Below, piece after piece: positions 1 through 11,170 of a stretch of 50,089 nucleotides of DNA. The translations under genes and the position numbers were made by a program. Under the pieces are notes generated by a model. It saw only the letters and a list, made by a program, of their open reading frames with translations, was not told the origin of the DNA and made no database searches. Origin of the DNA: Pseudomonadota bacterium (GTDB lineage: Bacteria > Myxococcota_A > Polyangia > Haliangiales > Haliangiaceae); the NCBI GenBank assembly GCA_022360315.1, contig JAKSDA010000096.1, forward strand, positions 1 through 50,089, written 5' to 3'. Within the stretch, counting starts at the first letter, position 1. Every line of letters begins with the position of its first letter.

Positions 1-1
1 A

Positions 2-142
2 CCGAGCCAGAGCGACGAGGCGCGCCGCCAGTGGGTGGGCGAGGAGTGGAGAATACTGGCTGTATTTGACCGACGAGCAAGCCCGCTGGCGGTGATGGAT
101 CGGCGCTCTGGCGACGCGGAGAGTTTTTGGACCGGCTCTTAG
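2..142 (+). CDS. C-terminal fragment of an upstream hypothetical gene
   Basis: An open frame enters from the left edge and stops at TAG 140-142, giving about 46 residues that include the stretch EEWRILAVFDRRASPL. Residue composition looks like a real protein tail, but no family is recognised. The 5' end lies outside the window, so the start and function cannot be judged. It could equally be chance open sequence. Confidence 0.35.
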   Translation, partial: PSQSDEARRQWVGEEWRILAVFDRRASPLAVMDRRSGDAESFWTGS

Positions 143-431
143 CAGAAGCCCGGGCAGCGCTGCCCGAACAGAAACCCGGGTTGCGCAGCTACCGGGCGAA
201 TCCTGTCCGGTTTGCCCGTCAGGCCCTCCGGGTAAACCGGATTCGGCCAGTCTTGGCGTCGCCGGCCGCCTGCCCAAGCGGCCGGACCGGTGGCCGGCCC
301 GGCCTACCTGTCGGGTCTCGCCTCGGTGGCCGGGGCATTCGGCCAGAACACGGGTCGATTGCTTTTCAGCACCGTTGTCGTATCGCCCGATCCGAGCTAG
401 GGTCCGCGTGAATTCGCCACGGAGGAACGCA
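143..431. other. Intergenic region upstream of gap
   Basis: About 290 bases with no convincing gene. It is rich in short GC inverted repeats (for example CGGGCAGCGCTGCCCG at 151-166) and contains a partly mirrored pair, one arm near 195-215 and the other near 228-246. This looks like dispersed GC-rich intergenic repeat material plus the gap leader. No clear promoter hexamers stand out. Confidence 0.4.
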
Positions 432-1439
<1,008 letters not shown>

Positions 1440-1455
1440 TCCCCCAACCGGAAGT

Positions 1456-1508
1456 CGTATCGCTTGATACGATCGATCAATCAATCAATACAATCGATTG
1501 ATACGATG
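1456..1508. repeat. Short hairpin and TTGATACGAT direct repeats after gap
   Basis: CGTATC (1456-1461) and GATACG (1466-1471) form a perfect 6-bp stem around GCTT. TTGATACGAT recurs at 1465-1474 and 1499-1508, with a GATCAATCAATCAAT tract between. It lies between the stop of gap and the convergent regulator gene. There is no T-run, so it may be a weak terminator or a protein-binding site. Confidence 0.4.
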
Positions 1509-1569
1509 GGTTCGCTCGATACCACCGATTATTCGGAACGCGTCGGCGATATCTCGCCGTGGCGGTGAA

Positions 1570-2259
1570 TCAGCCCGAGCGCATTTTGTATCCCACATTG
1601 CGCACGGTTTCTATGAGCCGGGCATTGTTCGAGCCCAGCTTGGCGCGAATTCGCCGCACGTGAATGTCGACAGTACGCGTCCCCCCCGTGTACTCGTAGC
1701 CCCACACTCTCTCGAGTAGCTGCTCGCGGGTGTACACCCGGCCGCGATTCTGCGCCAAAAAGCGGAGAAGCTCGAATTCCTGGTGGGTGAAATCCAGTTG
1801 CCGACCACCCAGACGCGCCTCGTATCCGGCCAGGTCGATGACCAGCTCACCGGCCTTGAGAACCTCCTCGGAGTCGAACGTGGCAGTACGCCAGTCCAGC
1901 TGCCTGAGCCGGGCATAGAGCTCTGCCGGAACCACCGGAGATAGAATGAAGTCGTTCCACCCGACCGAGAAATCCATCCCCGACAGTCTGGGCACTGTGA
2001 CCGCTACAAGCGTCGGAATGTCGGCCAGGATATCAATGGTACACAGCTTCTTCTGGCACGAGACCGCGCGCTGAATCTCGTCGCCGGCGTCCAGTACAAC
2101 AATGTTGGGCGGCCTTGCCGCAAGACGCTTCAAATCGAGGTCATCTAGATCGAACCCCGCTTCGAGGACACGACAGCCAAGATCGTTCAGTATCGAGACG
2201 ACCGAACCGGAATCCTTTGCAACTGAGTCCAGCTCAGGACAGAGAACCAGCACCCGCAC
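1570..2259 (-). CDS. OmpR/PhoB-type response regulator with degenerate receiver
   Basis: The C-terminal half is a clear winged-helix DNA-binding domain of the OmpR/PhoB family (LDFTHQEFELLRFLAQNRGR, then RVWGYEYTGGTRTVDIHVRR and NVGYKMR). The N-terminal half follows a receiver fold. An Asp (about residue 57, VVLDAGD) sits at the phosphoacceptor place, but the usual acidic pair after strand 1 is replaced by CPELD and the conserved Lys of the KPF motif is replaced in FILSPVVPAEL. Phosphorylation is therefore doubtful and the protein may act constitutively or through another ligand. The start is uncertain. GTG at 2259 next to GGGGGA gives 229 residues, GTG at 2274 gives 234, and ATG at 2355 would add an atypical extension. 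It is divergent from clpX. No cognate histidine kinase is adjacent. Confidence 0.85.
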   Translation of the reverse strand: MRVLVLCPELDSVAKDSGSVVSILNDLGCRVLEAGFDLDDLDLKRLAARPPNIVVLDAGDEIQRAVSCQKKLCTIDILADIPTLVAVTVPRLSGMDFSVGWNDFILSPVVPAELYARLRQLDWRTATFDSEEVLKAGELVIDLAGYEARLGGRQLDFTHQEFELLRFLAQNRGRVYTREQLLERVWGYEYTGGTRTVDIHVRRIRAKLGSNNARLIETVRNVGYKMRSG

Positions 2260-2398
2260 TCCCCCGATTGGCACCGAAATGACCCAACGCGTCAAGAGGA
2301 AAGTGCGGATTTCGACCAGAGGAGTCGATGGATAAATGGCGTTCCGGTGGCACATGCCCCTGTTGCGCGCACCTCTGCCTGTGTAAGAATGAGTTCTA

Positions 2399-3607
<1,209 letters not shown>

Positions 3608-3648
3608 CCCGGAGCCAGTCCTGGCCACCGGCCAGCGCGGGGGTTGGT

Positions 3649-4290
3649 TCAGTCGAATGTTAGCTCTTCGGGTTTGCGATCGGCGTCGCGCAAGAATTCC
3701 AGCAGGCTGCCGGTGGCCGAATCGAACGATGCAGTCTTGGCGGACTGGATCATCGCCTGGGTTTGCAGACACACAGTGCGGTGCTTGGGCCATTCGGTGG
3801 GGTAGTCGCCGGTTACCCAGTACTTCCACGATTTGAGGGCTTTTTCGAGGTCGACTGCCTGCTCGGTCAGCTCCTCGGCCGACAGCATGCGCAGATCTTG
3901 AACGGCCGGGTTGAGCCAGCGTTCGAGCCGTTCGGCGTCGAGATTGCCGGTGTGGTCGATCAAAAACCGCGCGATGGCCAGATTAAGAGCCTCGCGAAAC
4001 ACGCGCTGCAGTTCGGCGCCGAGGGCGACCAGCTTGAGGGCGTGAAGTCGCATATTGGCCGGCCGAGCAGTGAGAGTCCGGGCGAGTTCTTTGTAAACCA
4101 CCACACTCAGGCGTTCGGGCCGGGGATGGTGGTCAATGCCGGCGAGTTTGACTGGCAAGATCCGCGATACGAGAAGATCGCTGGCGGCTTTGCGATCGGG
4201 TTCCGGCACGGCACATACCAGGTGATTGGCCAGCTCTTGTGGCGAGGGAATCTCGTCGTAGGGGGGAAAAGGGGGCACCGTGAGTGACAT
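3649..4290 (-). CDS. Hypothetical protein, 213 aa
   Basis: I do not recognise this gene. The predicted protein is soluble, mostly helical and without signal peptide or membrane segment. It has a proline-rich start (VPPFPPYDEIP), a central helical stretch around residues 75-120 (LHALKLVALGAELQRVFREA) and a Trp/Tyr-rich part, ALKSWKYWVTGDYPTEW, near residue 150. Its stop faces the stop of clpX about 40 bases away, so the two are convergent. The minus-strand reading is preferred over an overlapping plus-strand frame because its residue composition and hydrophobic spacing look protein-like. No Shine-Dalgarno is obvious before ATG 4290. Confidence 0.6.
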   Translation of the reverse strand: MSLTVPPFPPYDEIPSPQELANHLVCAVPEPDRKAASDLLVSRILPVKLAGIDHHPRPERLSVVVYKELARTLTARPANMRLHALKLVALGAELQRVFREALNLAIARFLIDHTGNLDAERLERWLNPAVQDLRMLSAEELTEQAVDLEKALKSWKYWVTGDYPTEWPKHRTVCLQTQAMIQSAKTASFDSATGSLLEFLRDADRKPEELTFD

Positions 4291-4803
4291 GAGTTTTGTA
4301 TCCAGGCTGCGCTACCCGACAAACATACTTGGAAATGGCGACGCTGACATACAGTGTACCCGTTGGAACCCCTCAGAAGAAAGACGAGTGAAGCTACCGA
4401 TCGAATAACCGGCCGACCCGGCTGCTCGGTCCGGTACCAACTCCGCTTCGCATTTCCTGTCGGGACGTCGGGCCGATCAGCTCACTCCTGCCGGGCGGTG
4501 ACACAGTGCGGCGTGAGCTACCACTCGAACCGGCCCAAGTGGCCGCCATGGGTATTGCCACCGAACACACCATCGGCATCGGGCCCGATCAGTTCTTCGA
4601 TCATCCTCGTTTCGCTCGCGGTCAGCTCGGCTCTGCGGTTGCGCAACTGGCAGTATTCGGGAAAAATTGTTTTTCTCGAATCTGCGTGCGCCCCGGCCGA
4701 GATCGGCGATCAGCCGATTTTGGGCACATGGGGCGCCCGGCGGGAGTCCGCCGGAGGGCTTTGCCCAATAATGGTAGCGGCGTTCGGGATTTCCCGAACG
4801 CTG
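4291..4803. other. Gene-poor stretch with a possible gene remnant
   Basis: No intact gene is supported. On the minus strand a frame open from 4709 to the TAG at 4518 reads like a genuine protein tail (pieces such as FPEYCQLRNRRAELTASE and DGVFGGNTHGGHLGRFEW) but has no plausible start and is cut by a stop just upstream, so I take it as a decayed gene end. The right part (about 4735-4775) resembles GC-rich repeat material near 27030-27060 (shared GGGCTTTGCCCAA-like core). Confidence 0.35.
4780..4801. terminator. Perfect hairpin at the 3' end of the HEAT pseudogene
   Basis: GCGTTCGGGA (4780-4789) is exactly complementary to TCCCGAACGC (4792-4801), leaving only TT between, so a 9-bp stem with a 4-base loop is likely. 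It lies directly after the minus-strand stop at 4804-4806. There is no T-run, so a factor-independent terminator is only a possibility. Confidence 0.45.
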
Positions 4804-5178
4804 CTAGGAGGCCAAAGCCACGCGCAGATGGTTGGCTCGGTCGGGGTCGGCAAGGACGGTCAAGAGCGCGCGCAGCGTCGCTGGCCACATTGGCCAGAGC
4901 GCTGGCCGCCTGGGTACGGCCCATCTGATCGCCGCACTGCAAGAGCTCGCCCAGCGCGAGAACTGCGGCCTCACCGCCGATCTGGCCCAGCGCCTGGATA
5001 CACGCGCTGCGGACTCGAAGGGCGCAGAACGCGATGGCTCGATGAGAAGCGGCAGATCACCCTCGCGAAGTCCCAGGGCCGCAGCGGAATCCGCAAGCTG
5101 CGCAGAGAGGCGGCTCGACAGCAACCGCAAGAATGCCGGTCGCCAGTTCCACATCGCCAGTTGTTGACGTGTGTTCAC
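4804..5178 (-). pseudogene. Decayed HEAT-repeat (PBS lyase-type) protein
   Basis: Read on the minus strand, helical-repeat sequence continues across three reading-frame segments. Frame A gives LSAQLADSAAALGLREGDL. A second frame gives CIQALGQIGGEAAVLALGEL followed by TQAASALANVASDAARA. Frame A then resumes with LLTVLADPDRANHLRVALAS and a stop at 4804. The xALGxIG and ALxxL spacing is that of HEAT repeats, usually protein-interaction scaffolds. Two compensating frameshifts, near 5010-5030 and near 4855-4865, break any single product. Either the gene is dead or the assembly has two small indels. ATG 5178 is the best original start. Confidence 0.55.
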
Positions 5179-5513
5179 GCTTTCTCCACAGCCACGACGC
5201 TTGTGTCGTGTCGTGCCGTGTGACGAACGTCCGTAGTACGTGATCTATTTCATCACCCGGCCCGGAGGATGCGAAAGGGACAATGACTGCGGTTTGCATC
5301 TCCCTATAACCGTTGAGAATGCCGTCCCACGCAGTCGGTCGAGGTGCGGCTCCAGCTGTTTTTGCCCGTTCGGTTTCGGCCTATGCAGCCTCGCGACAGT
5401 CCCGCGATCGATCATCTGAACCAGGGCGATCGAAGAACCGGCCGCTCGGCCGTTCATCCTTGCCCCGGGTTCGATTGACGGCGGGTTTGGCAAGTCCGTA
5501 AACTGTTCATGCC
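5179..5513. other. Intergenic region upstream of the DksA-like gene
   Basis: About 335 bases without a convincing gene. It should hold the promoter of the downstream DksA-like gene, but no strong consensus hexamers are visible. Short CGTGTCGTGCCGTGTG-type repeats occur near 5205-5222. Confidence 0.35.
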
Positions 5514-5873
5514 ATGTTGAGCCCGGAAGAAACCGAGCAGTTGCGTGAGCGCTTGTTGGCCGACCGAGACCGGCTGGTGGCGAGTGCCCACTCGGCCCTC
5601 GATTTCACGATGGATCGCGACCGCGACCGCGTTGGCCGCGACTCCCTCGATGAGTCCACCGAAGAAGCACTTTATTCGACCAAGCTCCGCCTCCACGACC
5701 GAGAGAATTTCCTTTTGGGCAAGATCGAATCGGCTCTGCAACGCCTGGAAAACGGCGAGATCGATGAATGTGAGGAATGTTCTGATTCAATTGGATTCCA
5801 GCGCCTCATGGCCAGGCCCGTGACGACCCTTTGCATCGACTGCAAAGCCGAACGCGAGCAAAAGGGGTTATAG
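5514..5873 (+). CDS. DksA/TraR-family zinc-finger transcription factor
   Basis: DksA-type proteins insert a coiled coil into the RNA polymerase secondary channel and modulate promoters with ppGpp. The 119-residue product has a long helical N-terminal part (residues 5-80) with an acidic tip segment RDSLDESTEE around 42-51. The C-terminal zinc finger follows, with Cys86, Cys89, Cys107 and Cys110 (CEEC ... CIDC). All four zinc ligands are present. Length and layout match short DksA-like proteins of deltaproteobacteria. It could regulate stress or developmental genes. The Ser/Thr kinase gene follows on the same strand after about 140 bases and may be transcribed separately. Confidence 0.9.
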   Translation: MLSPEETEQLRERLLADRDRLVASAHSALDFTMDRDRDRVGRDSLDESTEEALYSTKLRLHDRENFLLGKIESALQRLENGEIDECEECSDSIGFQRLMARPVTTLCIDCKAEREQKGL

Positions 5874-6012
5874 ATGTGGGTTGGCGCTTACCGGCCGGCC
5901 TGGATTACTCTCACAACATTGCATTTTCTCTGCGATGTTATGCACCTATCGATTCTGTCTGATATAGTCCCTCATCTTGTGATCGGCAGGACGCCGACGC
6001 CCGACTCGCCGT

Positions 6013-7416
<1,404 letters not shown>

Positions 7417-7556
7417 AACGGCCAATCGAATGGCCGGCCCCCGCGCTGGCCTGTTTGCCATATCGGAAGGCCAGGTTATCGATCTCGTAACACCTGTGCA
7501 ACTGTGGTCGTATCTTCCATGCTACGTTTGGGCATTGCTCAGCAGGGCTGTGCGGG

Positions 7557-7778
7557 CTAATGAGCGCCCATCTGCGCTTCTTGGTAATGCGCCATGCCAG
7601 AAGCGTCGTCTTGTCCGAGCACGAGGCGCCGTTGAATCCCCTGCATGTGCTCTTGGTAGAGCCAGACCAGCTCGAGGAAAGTCGTGGGTTTATCGTCCAG
7701 GGAGGCGTAGAGGGCGCAGATACCCGGAAATTCCAGCTCGGCCTGGGTGAGATCCTCGTCGATGATGAATCCAAGCAT
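7557..7778 (-). CDS. Small hypothetical protein, 73 aa
   Basis: A short frame begins at ATG 7778 (MLGFIIDEDLTQAELEF) and ends at TAG 7557. The product is acidic, probably helical, and has no signal peptide or membrane segment. The frame stays open upstream to 8129, but that part overlaps thiM and its composition is poor, so I keep the inner ATG. It lies about 150 bases downstream of thiM on the same strand and might share its transcript. Function unknown. Confidence 0.45.
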   Translation of the reverse strand: MLGFIIDEDLTQAELEFPGICALYASLDDKPTTFLELVWLYQEHMQGIQRRLVLGQDDASGMAHYQEAQMGAH

Positions 7779-7926
7779 GATGATGTGATGAGCAATTAGC
7801 GTGCCGCCTACCGACGGGCAGCTTGGCCCACTGGCGGGGCCGAGATAACTCGACCAGTCGATGCCATCGTCTGGCTCGCCGACTGACCGATCGACGTCGC
7901 GAGCTCGGTCTGGCCTTGTTGCTGGC

Positions 7927-8748
7927 TCAGCTGATGCAAAGCCCGCGCTGAATTTGGCCGGCATCAAGACTGTGCAGGGCGTCGACAATTCGCCACCGCA
8001 GGCTGCCCGGGCCGGCCGAGGCATCTGCTGCCAGCTGTCCGGCCAACCCGTAAAGAGCCAGACCGTGGGTTGCCGCCAACAATGGTCGCTGTACCGCCAA
8101 AAACGCACCGACAAGTGCGCTGAGAGCACATCCCAACGCAGTGACCCGGCTCATCAAGGGATGGCCATTGCGCACCAGATATGTACTGTCACCATCGGTG
8201 ATCCGATCCACAGCTCCGGTGACAGCAACCACTCCGCCAATGTGCCGAGCAAGGCTCGAAGCTGCCTCCGCTGTCTCGTCGGTGCTGTGACTGCTATCCA
8301 CTCCTGTGGTGGCACCAATACCGGTATCTCCCGCAAGGGCCAGAATTTCGGAGGCGTTGCCCCGGATCACAGTCGGGCCATACTCGAGCAGCTTGCGGGC
8401 GACTCGGGTTCGATACTCGGTCGCCCCCGCCCCGACTGGATCGAAAACCATTGGAATCCCGAGTTCCCTGGCGCGCGCCATGGACGCCTCCATGGCGTCT
8501 GCCCAGGCAACCGAGACAGTGCCGATGTTGACCGTCAATGCAGCCGATATGGCGGTGAACTCGGCAGCCTCCTCGACGGCGTGGATCATGGCTGGCGACG
8601 CTCCCACCGCGAGCAGAACATTGGCCGAAATATCCATCGCCACGTAGTTGGTAATGTTGTGGACCAGCGGACGTGCATCGCGCACTGCACATAGATCGCG
8701 CCAGGCCTGGTCGGAATGATCAATGGAATCTCGCCCCATGTCGGGCAT
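7927..8748 (-). CDS. thiM: Hydroxyethylthiazole kinase
   Basis: ThiM phosphorylates 4-methyl-5-(2-hydroxyethyl)thiazole for thiamine salvage in the cytoplasm. The 273-residue product matches family length. It shows PLVHNITNYVAMDISANVLL near the start, the segment MVFDPVGAGATEYRT, the nucleotide-binding stretch VVAVTGAVDRITDG and ALGCALSALVGAFLA with the conserved Cys near the active site. ATG 8748 (MPDMGRDS) is taken as start, and ATG 8739 is also possible. The frame open up to 8880 reads as non-coding leader. No thiE, thiD or transporter gene is adjacent, and I did not see a convincing TPP riboswitch upstream. Salvage rather than synthesis is implied. Confidence 0.93.
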   Translation of the reverse strand: MPDMGRDSIDHSDQAWRDLCAVRDARPLVHNITNYVAMDISANVLLAVGASPAMIHAVEEAAEFTAISAALTVNIGTVSVAWADAMEASMARARELGIPMVFDPVGAGATEYRTRVARKLLEYGPTVIRGNASEILALAGDTGIGATTGVDSSHSTDETAEAASSLARHIGGVVAVTGAVDRITDGDSTYLVRNGHPLMSRVTALGCALSALVGAFLAVQRPLLAATHGLALYGLAGQLAADASAGPGSLRWRIVDALHSLDAGQIQRGLCIS

Positions 8749-9289
8749 CGTAGCCCGGTTTTGCCCGCGATTGGAAGAAAGCCCATCGCCCGCCTGGCCG
8801 CCAGGATGCGAGTTCTCGGCCGCACAGGCCAATTCCTCGGCGCGCGCGGATTCTCTGTATTTAACCCCAGAAAAGCCCAACGCTGTATCCTATTTTGACG
8901 CCCCGACGATCAGAACGGAGAATTCTTTTTACTCGACCAAATAAAAAGCATTTTCCTTCTCATACATCGTATTTCTACATCGCCTGATTTGACATCTCGC
9001 ACGGTCCTTTCGCTCACAGCAATTGCGCCAGCGCCCGTCTCCATCTGTGGTGGCCATCGCCGATTATACGCGGGTAGATGCCCGGCGGCCGCTCTCAGCT
9101 CCATCATAAAGAAATACTGAACAGCAGACGATTCGCTGTGCAGATTGCAGCGTGGCGCGTTGACAACTCACCAGCACGCCGGTAGGGTGCTGGTTTTAGC
9201 ATTCAACCAATCAACCATAGTAATTACTTATATCACTATTTCAAGAACTCGTCGGGGACCGGCGGGTCGATCTAAGGAGAAAGAGAGTT
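8749..9289. other. Divergent intergenic region between thiM and a lipoprotein gene
   Basis: About 540 bases with no gene. The part at 8920-8960 is AT-rich relative to its surroundings. The right half holds a good sigma70-like promoter for the lipoprotein gene (9160-9188). The palindrome CCAGCAC (9171-9177) / GTGCTGG (9187-9193) overlaps the -10 box and is followed by TTTT. It may be an operator or a short terminator. Confidence 0.5.
9160..9188 (+). promoter_or_regulatory. Putative sigma70-type promoter with overlapping palindrome
   Basis: TTGACA (9160-9165) is separated by exactly 17 bases from TAGGGT (9183-9188). It lies about 100 bases upstream of the lipoprotein start at 9290 on the same strand. 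The inverted repeat CCAGCAC/GTGCTGG covers the spacer and -10 region, so repressor control is conceivable. Confidence 0.5.
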
Positions 9290-11065
9290 ATGAGCTACTG
9301 GGTCAAGATGGCTTCGGCGGTGGCGCTCACTGCAATGTTGACGACGGGTTGTAGTCTGTTCAAGAAGGCCGCGTCGGGCCAGTCGATCAGCGGCGCCGAT
9401 CTGGTCGCCGAGGGCGACCAGCAGAACGCCGAGAGGAAGCGAGAGGCAGATCGTCAGGCGCGCGAGGAAGAGCGACGCCAGGACAAGATCAAACGGATCG
9501 AGACGCAGATCACAGAAGATCTGCAGTCGGTCGAAGAGCAGCGCAAAAACGGCCGGTTCAGCTCGGCCGAGTACCGCGAGAAGCGGATCCACAAAAAGCT
9601 CGCGGAGTTAAAGGAGATTGACGCGGGCAATGCGATGCTGGCGTCGGCGCCCGAAAAACTGCAGGCCATCAAGGGCACATGGACCGAAGACGTGTACAAC
9701 AAGCGCGTCCTCACCGAGAAATGCTCCCGGTTGGCCGAGCGGACCAAGCAGGATCGCATGGACGAGCGCTGGAGCGGGGTCGAGCGCGGCCTCACCGCTT
9801 ACGTCAAGTGCCGCCGCAAGATGAAAGACGCCGGTGTCGGGGCCGCCATTGTGCAAGAGCGCGACCAGATGGTCCTGGCCGAGTACGACGCCTATGCCGC
9901 GTATGTGCTGGGCAAGATCGCGGAATACCGCAAAGCCAGCGAGTTCCGCTACGCGGTGAGCTTCGAGACCGGTTTTGAAAACCACCTCAAGTACTACGCC
10001 GAGCTGGCCCCGACGAGCGGTAAGCCGGACAGGTACGCCAAAAAGATAGCGCGGATTCAGAAGAAGTATCGCGACCCCGAGGAGGTCAAGGCTGAGCGAG
10101 CCAGGGCCGATTTCGAATCCTGGCGCAAACGCGTGACGGAGCAATTCGACAGCGAGTGGGACAAGATCCAGACCGCTGAAAGAGCAGCCCAGTCGATGTA
10201 CGAACAGGGCGAAAATGCGCTCGACGCCGAGAACTACAAAACCGCCGAGAAGAAGCTCCTGTCGGCACGGCAGACGCTGTACAAAGAGGCCTATTCCTCC
10301 GCCGTGGCCCTCGACGCCGCGTACCGGAACGGCAGCCTGGAAAAGGGCCTGTCCTACCAGATCTCGAGCGCCCTGGCCCGGCTCTACTTCGAACAGGGCG
10401 ACAAGGCCAAGCTCTACCCAGAGCTGTCGATCATCAAGAACGGACGCCCCTGGCTGAGCAAGGACGAGGAGCTCAAGGTCCGTCTCTTTGACATCTTGGC
10501 CGACCGCCGCGGCAAAATGCAGCCAAAGCCGACCGACACGGTCCGCCGCTTCGCCGGCCGTTACTCGAAGATCGGCAAGGAGTTCAAGGCGGTCAAAGAA
10601 GTGGCCATAGCCCGCCGCGGCGAGGCCTATGGCCAGATCGGTGTCGAAGTCGAGACCATCAGCCATCGCCAGGCCGGTTCCAACCCGACCGAGAACGTCG
10701 GCAAGATCGTTTACGTCGAAGAGCCGGTGACCGCGGTTTCGGGCAACTCCCTGCGCTTCGATTTCCGCTCCAGCTACAGTGTCCCGACCAAGTGCCGGAA
10801 CACCAAGCAAATCGACAGCGTCAACGTGTACACCGGCCAAGTCTATTACAAGCAGAAATGCAAGTACAAGAAGGTCAAGTCGGGCTACAGCCTGATCGTC
10901 AAGAAGCCAAGGGGGGTCAAGATCACCAAGGGCGACCTGGTGGCCTTCTACGCCGCAGTCGGCAAGAAGCAGGGCAAATTCGACCTGAACCTCAACAAGG
11001 CCGGCTTTGTCCGCATCGCGCCCGGCGGCCAGACTGCCTGGTTCCTCGGCGCCAGAGTTAAGTAG
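9290..11065 (+). CDS. Coiled-coil lipoprotein of unknown function, 591 aa
   Basis: The N-terminus is a lipoprotein signal peptide ending in the lipobox LTTGC, with Cys21 as lipidation site, so the mature protein should be anchored in a membrane facing the periplasm or outside. Residues 40-110 are highly charged and likely coiled coil (ERKREADRQAREEERRQ). The central part (about 130-440) is helical with repeat-like spacing. The C-terminal 150 residues are richer in beta propensity and basic residues (VNVYTGQVYYKQKCKYKKVK). The ATG at 9290 is supported by AAGGAG at 9274-9279. I do not recognise a named family. It is convergent with the large TPR gene. A cell-envelope structural or assembly role is a guess. 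Confidence 0.85.
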   Translation: MSYWVKMASAVALTAMLTTGCSLFKKAASGQSISGADLVAEGDQQNAERKREADRQAREEERRQDKIKRIETQITEDLQSVEEQRKNGRFSSAEYREKRIHKKLAELKEIDAGNAMLASAPEKLQAIKGTWTEDVYNKRVLTEKCSRLAERTKQDRMDERWSGVERGLTAYVKCRRKMKDAGVGAAIVQERDQMVLAEYDAYAAYVLGKIAEYRKASEFRYAVSFETGFENHLKYYAELAPTSGKPDRYAKKIARIQKKYRDPEEVKAERARADFESWRKRVTEQFDSEWDKIQTAERAAQSMYEQGENALDAENYKTAEKKLLSARQTLYKEAYSSAVALDAAYRNGSLEKGLSYQISSALARLYFEQGDKAKLYPELSIIKNGRPWLSKDEELKVRLFDILADRRGKMQPKPTDTVRRFAGRYSKIGKEFKAVKEVAIARRGEAYGQIGVEVETISHRQAGSNPTENVGKIVYVEEPVTAVSGNSLRFDFRSSYSVPTKCRNTKQIDSVNVYTGQVYYKQKCKYKKVKSGYSLIVKKPRGVKITKGDLVAFYAAVGKKQGKFDLNLNKAGFVRIAPGGQTAWFLGARVK

Positions 11066-11170
11066 ACCCGGTCAGGGTCCTTTACCGGTTGATCGCCGGC
11101 TCTGTGGCCCTAGCCCGATCAATCCGGGCCAATGCACTGGTTGGCCTGGCAGTAAAGGAGTCGGGCATGG

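Noticed and set aside
4354..5223. Plus-strand frame of 289 codons
   Set aside because: No domain and no ribosome binding site. The minus strand shows HEAT-repeat remnants in the same place.
7779..8129. N-terminal extension of the 73-residue gene into thiM
   Set aside because: This part overlaps thiM in another frame and has shadow-like Arg/Pro/Ser composition.
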